From Cellulomonas sp. SLBN-39 (GTDB taxonomy: Bacteria > Actinomycetota > Actinomycetes > Actinomycetales > Cellulomonadaceae), in NCBI RefSeq assembly GCF_006715865.1, contig NZ_VFOA01000001.1, positions 2,852,001 through 2,916,000 of the forward strand: a DNA stretch of 64,000 nt. Direction: 5' to 3'. Below, piece after piece: positions 59,495 to 64,000 of the stretch. A program made the translations under genes and the position numbers. Below the pieces are notes generated by a model. It saw only the letters and a program-made list of their open reading frames with translations. It searched no databases and was not told where the DNA came from. Numbering within the stretch: the stretch's first letter is position 1; the number at the start of each line of letters is the position of its first letter.

Positions 59495-62400
59495 GCCGGC
59501 CGCCCGCCCAGCAGCGCCGACAGGTCGGTGACCAGCGCCGTCGGGGGCCGCCACGACAGCACCCCGCACGGTGCACCGTCCACGACGGGCGTTCCCGGGC
59601 CGACCATGCCGCGCACGAAGAGGTACACCCCACCGCCCAGGTGCACGTCCGGGTCGTAGCCGGGCAGCCGCCACCGCAGGAACCGGTGCAGCGCCACCGT
59701 GTACAGCAGGAGCTGCAACGGGTAGTGCGCGTCGACCATCGCCCGCACCAGCGCGTCGGGGCGGTAGTGCCACGCGGTCACCGGCTCGTCCGGGGGAGCG
59801 AGCCGGTTCGTCTTGTAGTCCACCACCACGTACCGGTGGTCCGACGCCTCCGCGGCGGGCACCCGCAGCACCGCGTCGACGCTGCCCGTCAGGTACCCGC
59901 GCAGCAGCGTCGGCGCCCGGCCCGCCGGGTCGAGCGCCGCCAGGCGGTCCGCGTAGCCCGCGAACGGGTCGGCCGGCGTCAGGTGCGTGCGCAGCAGGTC
60001 CGCGACGTCCGCGAGCCGGGCGGGGCGGCGTCCGGTGCCGACGTCCCCGCCGGCCAGCGGCAGCTCCACGTCCAGCTCGGCCAGCCGGTCCGCCGGGGCG
60101 ACGTCGGCCAGCGCACGCCCGCCCAGCAGCGGCCCGCACGGCGTGCGCAGCGTCGGCAGCAGCGCCGCCGCCAGCGCCCGCGGCTCCGGGCCACCGGGGC
60201 GCCACGCACGCACGCACCGGTCCAGCACCTCGCCCGGCAGGTCGTCCGCACCCGTGTCGACGTGCTGCAGCACGTCGTGCACCACCGTGCCGAACGCCGT
60301 CCCGCCCGGCAGGTCGCTCCACGGCGACCCGACGGCCCGCAGCGCCGCCACGGCGTCCGGGCTGCCCGCCCCGCCCGGACCGTCCGCCGGCGCCCGGTCC
60401 TGCTCGTCGACGACCCCCGTCTCCTCGGGCTCGTCACCCACGCCCGCCGCCGCACCCGTCGGCCCGCCCGCTACCGCGTGCGCGTCGGCCGTCAACCCCG
60501 AGTACGACGTGCGCCGCCACGTCACGTCCACCGGCCGCCCCAGCCGCGCGACCTCCAGCTCCGGGACCTGCGGCACCGGCGCCGACCACCGCACCGCACC
60601 CGGTGCCGCCGTCACCGCCTGGTGCACGACGGTCCCGCCGCTGCGCGCCGCGAGCGCGTCGAACGCCGCCGCGGCCTGGTCGTCCCGCGGCACCGGCACC
60701 GTCGCCGGCGGGCTGCCGTCCGGGCCGCGCCCGCCCAGCACCAGCCGGCCCACCGCCCCCGACGTCGACACCGTGCTCGGCGCCCACCACACCACCACCC
60801 GGCTGCTCGCCCGCGTCAGCGCCACGTACGCCAGCCGCAGGTCCTCACCGGCCTCCTCCGCGTGGTGGCGCTCGCGCGCCTCGTCGTAGCCCGGGCTGCC
60901 CGGCCCGCCCACGTGCAGCACCCGCGCACCCGACGGCGCGTGCAGCCGCAGCACCTGCGGGGTCCGCGGCACGAACCGGTCCCACGCGAACGGCACCATC
61001 ACCATCGGGAACTCCAGGCCCTTGGCCGCGTGCACCGTCACCACCTGCACCGCCGCCGCATCGGTCTCCAGCCGGCGGCTGCGCTCCGTCGCGTAGTCCG
61101 CCCCGGCCTCCTCGATGCGCGCCCGCAGCCACTCCGTCAGCGCCGCCGGACCCAGGCCGCGCTCGCGGGCCTCGGCGTGCAGCACCTCCCCGACGTGCCG
61201 GACGTCAATCACCGCCCGCTCGCCGTCGACCCGGGCGAGCAGCCGGGCGTGCAGGCCACCGGCCACGGTCGCCTCGAGGAGGGCCGCGACCCCCTGGGTG
61301 GTCAGCACGTGCGACCAGCGCTGCACGCGCTCGGCCAGGCGCTCGTGCGCGGCCGGGTCGTCGGCCGCCAGGTCGTGGGCGTCCCACCCGACGAACGGGG
61401 TCAGCGCGGCCGCGGCGGTGCGCCGGCGGTCGTCGGGGCGGGCGAGGGCGTGCAGGAGCACCAGCCAGTCCCGGGCCGCGGGGGTCGCGAACACGCTCGA
61501 CAGGCCGGAGACCACCGCGGGCACCCCCGCGGCCACGAGCGCGTCCCGGGTGGCCAGGGCGTCGGCGTTGCGGCGCACGAGGACGGCGACGTCGCCCGGG
61601 CGCAGCGGCCGCCACCCGTCGCCCGCAGCCACCTGGTCGTGCTCCAGCGCGTGCACCACCTGCGCGGCGACGTCCCGGTGCACCAGTGCCCGGACCGGGC
61701 CCACGCGCGGGGCTCCGCTCGTGGCGCCGACCGCCCGCCGGTCGACACGGCGCAGCGTCACCGGCGGCCCGCCGCGCACGCGCCGGCCGGGGCGTGCCGC
61801 GCGCACGGGGTGCACGACGATCTGCGGGTCGCCGAGCGCGGTGCCGCCGAGCAGGTGCGCGAGCCCGTCGAGCAGCGGTGCGTCCGCCCGCCAGCTGTCG
61901 GGCAGCGTCGCGGTCCGCGCGTCGGCCCGCGCCGCCAGGTAGGTGTGCACGTCCGCGCCGCGGAACGCGTAGATCGCCTGCTTGGGGTCGCCGATGAGCA
62001 CGAGCGTGCGGTGCCCGGCGAAGGCCGTGCGCAGGATCTGCCACTGCACCTCGTCGGTGTCCTGGAACTCGTCGACCATGACGACGTCGAACCCGGCCCG
62101 CACCCGCTCCGCGGCCAGCGGCCCCGTCTCGGGGTCCGCGAGGGCGTCGCGCAGCAGCACTAGCAGGTCGTCGTAGTCGACGACGCCTGCCGCGCGCCGC
62201 CGCGCGACCATCCGCGCCCGGGCTGCGGCGGCGAGGCGACGGCGGTGGTCGGCGGGGCTGCCGGGCGGGGCGTCGACGGGCTCGAGGTCCGCCGCGTGGT
62301 CGCTGACCGCCGCCCGCGCCACCGCCCGCGCGTCGTCGAGCGCGAGGACGGGCGCGTCGTGGTGCACGTACGCCGCGAGGTACAGGTCGTCGACGACCTC

Positions 62401-62895
62401 GTGCTCCAGCGCGGCGACGTCCGGCAGCAGGACGGCCCCGGGCTCGACCGTGCCGCCGCCCGCCGCCGTGCCCAGGCCCCGCAGCGCCTGCTGGCAGAAG
62501 CCGTGCGTCGTGGTGATCGTGGCGGCGTCGACCTGGCTGAGCGCCACCGTCAGCCGTGCCTGCCGGCGGGCCAGCTCGGCGTCGTCGACGGCGGCGAGGT
62601 GCCGCACGAGCGCGTCGGGGTGCGTGCGGGCCGACGGGTCGCGCAGGGCGCGCTCGGTCTCGACCAGCCGGGCCCGCACGCGGTCGCGCAGCTCCCCGGT
62701 GGCCGCGCGGCCGAACGTCACGAGCAGCAGCCGGGGGAGCTCGGCCACACCCTCGGCGACGTACCGGGTCGTCAGCGCGGCGATCGTGAACGTCTTGCCC
62801 GTGCCCGCGCTGGCCTCCAGCACCGTCGTGCCGGTCGGCAGGGCGCCGAACAGGTCGAACTCCTCGGTGGGCGGCCCCGCGGCCGCGGTGCTCAC
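59491..62895 (-). CDS. recB: exodeoxyribonuclease V beta subunit RecB
   Basis: The 1134-residue protein has a UvrD-type 3'-5' helicase with Walker A EASAGTGKTFTIAAL, Walker B VMVDEFQDTDEVQW, GDPKQAIYAFRGAD, VTVHAAKGLEFP and YVALTRASSRV. The C-terminal RecB nuclease has the metal-binding set HDVLQHVD, GSVDAVLRV and VVVDYKTNR. It loads RecA after Chi recognition in the canonical complex. Somewhat shorter than E. coli RecB (1180). The GTG at 62895 overlaps the recC stop. Confidence 0.95.
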   Translation of the reverse strand: MSTAAAGPPTEEFDLFGALPTGTTVLEASAGTGKTFTIAALTTRYVAEGVAELPRLLLVTFGRAATGELRDRVRARLVETERALRDPSARTHPDALVRHLAAVDDAELARRQARLTVALSQVDAATITTTHGFCQQALRGLGTAAGGGTVEPGAVLLPDVAALEHEVVDDLYLAAYVHHDAPVLALDDARAVARAAVSDHAADLEPVDAPPGSPADHRRRLAAAARARMVARRRAAGVVDYDDLLVLLRDALADPETGPLAAERVRAGFDVVMVDEFQDTDEVQWQILRTAFAGHRTLVLIGDPKQAIYAFRGADVHTYLAARADARTATLPDSWRADAPLLDGLAHLLGGTALGDPQIVVHPVRAARPGRRVRGGPPVTLRRVDRRAVGATSGAPRVGPVRALVHRDVAAQVVHALEHDQVAAGDGWRPLRPGDVAVLVRRNADALATRDALVAAGVPAVVSGLSSVFATPAARDWLVLLHALARPDDRRRTAAAALTPFVGWDAHDLAADDPAAHERLAERVQRWSHVLTTQGVAALLEATVAGGLHARLLARVDGERAVIDVRHVGEVLHAEARERGLGPAALTEWLRARIEEAGADYATERSRRLETDAAAVQVVTVHAAKGLEFPMVMVPFAWDRFVPRTPQVLRLHAPSGARVLHVGGPGSPGYDEARERHHAEEAGEDLRLAYVALTRASSRVVVWWAPSTVSTSGAVGRLVLGGRGPDGSPPATVPVPRDDQAAAAFDALAARSGGTVVHQAVTAAPGAVRWSAPVPQVPELEVARLGRPVDVTWRRTSYSGLTADAHAVAGGPTGAAAGVGDEPEETGVVDEQDRAPADGPGGAGSPDAVAALRAVGSPWSDLPGGTAFGTVVHDVLQHVDTGADDLPGEVLDRCVRAWRPGGPEPRALAAALLPTLRTPCGPLLGGRALADVAPADRLAELDVELPLAGGDVGTGRRPARLADVADLLRTHLTPADPFAGYADRLAALDPAGRAPTLLRGYLTGSVDAVLRVPAAEASDHRYVVVDYKTNRLAPPDEPVTAWHYRPDALVRAMVDAHYPLQLLLYTVALHRFLRWRLPGYDPDVHLGGGVYLFVRGMVGPGTPVVDGAPCGVLSWRPPTALVTDLSALLGGRPA

Positions 62896-64000
62896 GGTGG
62901 GCCTCCCCGGGCGTGCACGAGCAGCGGCTCCCACACCTCGCGGGCCAGCGCGCCCAGCAGCGTCGGCTCGTCGGGCCAGCGGGTCCGCTCGACGTCGCCC
63001 GGGGTGCCGGCGACGTCCAGGAGCCGGGCGTGCGGGCCCCACGCGAGCACGTGGTGCTCGTCCTCGTGCTCGTGCCGGTCCTCGAACGCGTGCTGGGCGT
63101 CGGCGAGCGCCCCGGCGGGGTCGTCGTGGCCGTGCCGGCGGGTCGCGTACGTCGCGGCGGCCGCGACCGGCAGGGGCAGCGGCTCGGTCAGGGCCCGGTC
63201 GTGCACCGCGACCAGCCGCCCCAGCACCTCGTGCGCCGTCGCGGGGTCGGGGGCCGCGAGCCACGCCGTCGCGGCGGTGGGGCGCGTCCCCGGTCCGCGG
63301 CCCACGGTCGCGGCGCCGCGCAGGGCGCCGCCCGCCGCCCCGCCCGCGGACGCGACCGCAGCCAGCAGCGCGACCCACGTGCGGAGCCGCTGCCGCGCGG
63401 ACAGCCGCGCGTACGCGCCCCGCACCAGCAGCGCGTCGTGCACGTCCGGCACGGTGCCCGTGAGCAGGCGGCCGTCGGCGAGCCGGACGTCGACGGGGAC
63501 CGTGCGTCGCGGCGACGTGCACAGCCGCCCGACCGCCTCGGCCACCGCGTCCACGCGGGTCGCGACGTCCAGCAGCGCGGCCGTGCCGAGGCGCCCGGGC
63601 GGCACCTGGCCCCGGCGGCGCTCGGCCGCCAGCGCCCGGTCGGGGTCCACGCCGTCGAGGCGGGCGGTCAGCAGCCGCTCGCCGACGGCCCGTGCCACCC
63701 GCGCGTCGAGCACCAGCGGCAGCCGGTCGTCGAGGTCGTCGACCTCCCCGGGCACACGCACGCCCAGCCGGTCGCCGACGAACGCCCGCACCGGGTGCAC
63801 GAGGACCCGCACCAGCGTGTCGAGGTCGAGCGTGCCGCCCGCCGGCGGCGGGGACAGCGGCGCGTCGAGCAACGGCGTGCGGCCGGTGCGGGGGCCCCGG
63901 GCCGCGCGGGCCGCCGCCAGGTCCGCCTCCGCGAAGCTGAACGGTCCCGGCCGTCCGAGCGCACCGGGCACGAAGCCGCGCGCGTCCACGGTCTGCAACG
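62892..64000 (-). CDS. recC: exodeoxyribonuclease V gamma subunit RecC (partial)
   Basis: Only the C-terminal ~370 residues are present; the gene continues past the window end. The visible part begins QTVDARGFVPGALGRPGPFSF, matching the region of RecC that precedes its C-terminal nuclease-like fold (known to be inactive in E. coli RecC). VVDVRLADGRLLTGTVPDVHD-type segments and the position directly before recB support the call. RecC holds the complex together and recognises Chi. No start is given because it lies outside. Confidence 0.85.
   Translation of the reverse strand, partial: LQTVDARGFVPGALGRPGPFSFAEADLAAARAARGPRTGRTPLLDAPLSPPPAGGTLDLDTLVRVLVHPVRAFVGDRLGVRVPGEVDDLDDRLPLVLDARVARAVGERLLTARLDGVDPDRALAAERRRGQVPPGRLGTAALLDVATRVDAVAEAVGRLCTSPRRTVPVDVRLADGRLLTGTVPDVHDALLVRGAYARLSARQRLRTWVALLAAVASAGGAAGGALRGAATVGRGPGTRPTAATAWLAAPDPATAHEVLGRLVAVHDRALTEPLPLPVAAAATYATRRHGHDDPAGALADAQHAFEDRHEHEDEHHVLAWGPHARLLDVAGTPGDVERTRWPDEPTLLGALAREVWEPLLVHARGGPP

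Noticed and set aside
1..64000. Horizontal transfer or mobile elements
   Set aside because: Base composition and codon use look uniform by eye, and I found no transposase, integrase, inverted-repeat ends or attachment-site duplication.

Overview
The window is very GC-rich DNA (roughly three quarters G+C by eye) with frequent GTG starts, many ATGA/GTGA stop-start overlaps and a strong G/C bias at third codon positions. With the several plant-polysaccharide glycosidases, the sugar importers lacking their own ATPase and the AddA-free recBCD locus, this suggests a chromosomal segment of a soil or plant-degrading actinobacterium, most likely Cellulomonadaceae. The taxon is an inference. I see no tRNA, rRNA, CRISPR array, insertion sequence or prophage.

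Layout. 1-1860: CoA-disulfide-reductase-like flavoprotein fused to rhodanese, cut by the window start, with a CsoR/CstR-type operator upstream. 1949-5955: hen1-pnkp RNA-repair pair. 6007-7593: membrane chemoreceptor. 7693-15123: six-gene, fully overlapping operon on the minus strand (two ABC ATPases, MFS, family 5 binding protein, fused double permease, DHA2 MFS) behind a promoter with a Zur-like box. 15166-23117: two coupled PAS-GGDEF-EAL paralogues. 23332-31916: galactoside locus (LacI repressor, GH42, two permeases, binding protein, GH36) with twin perfect operators. 31965-36182: TetR regulator, soluble GAF chemoreceptor, then ArsR-SRPBCC-ThuA. 36193-48828: second glycoside locus, with GH42-GH43-GH3 on the minus strand, a divergent LacI regulator and a family 5 ABC importer on the plus strand. 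48879-54768: MMPL transporter plus YhgE/Pip-like protein, divergent from a TetR gene across a 17-bp-period operator array. 54859-55138: a probable broken small gene. 55220-57297: helix-turn-helix protein, compact PEP-synthase-like enzyme and winged-helix protein. 57390-64000: a small hypothetical gene, then recD-recB-recC (recC runs off the end).

How the genes work together. The two sugar loci each pair a LacI-type regulator with an importer and intracellular glycosidases lacking signal peptides, so oligosaccharides are probably imported whole and hydrolysed inside. Galactosides are the likely substrates of the first; beta-linked xylo-, arabino- or galacto-oligosaccharides of the second. The MMPL-YhgE pair looks like a TetR-controlled envelope export system. 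Least explained are the 55220-57297 operon, which joins an ATP-grasp and phosphohistidine domain without a catalytic barrel to two DNA-binding-type proteins, and the MMPL protein with a degenerate ABC-ATPase-like tail.
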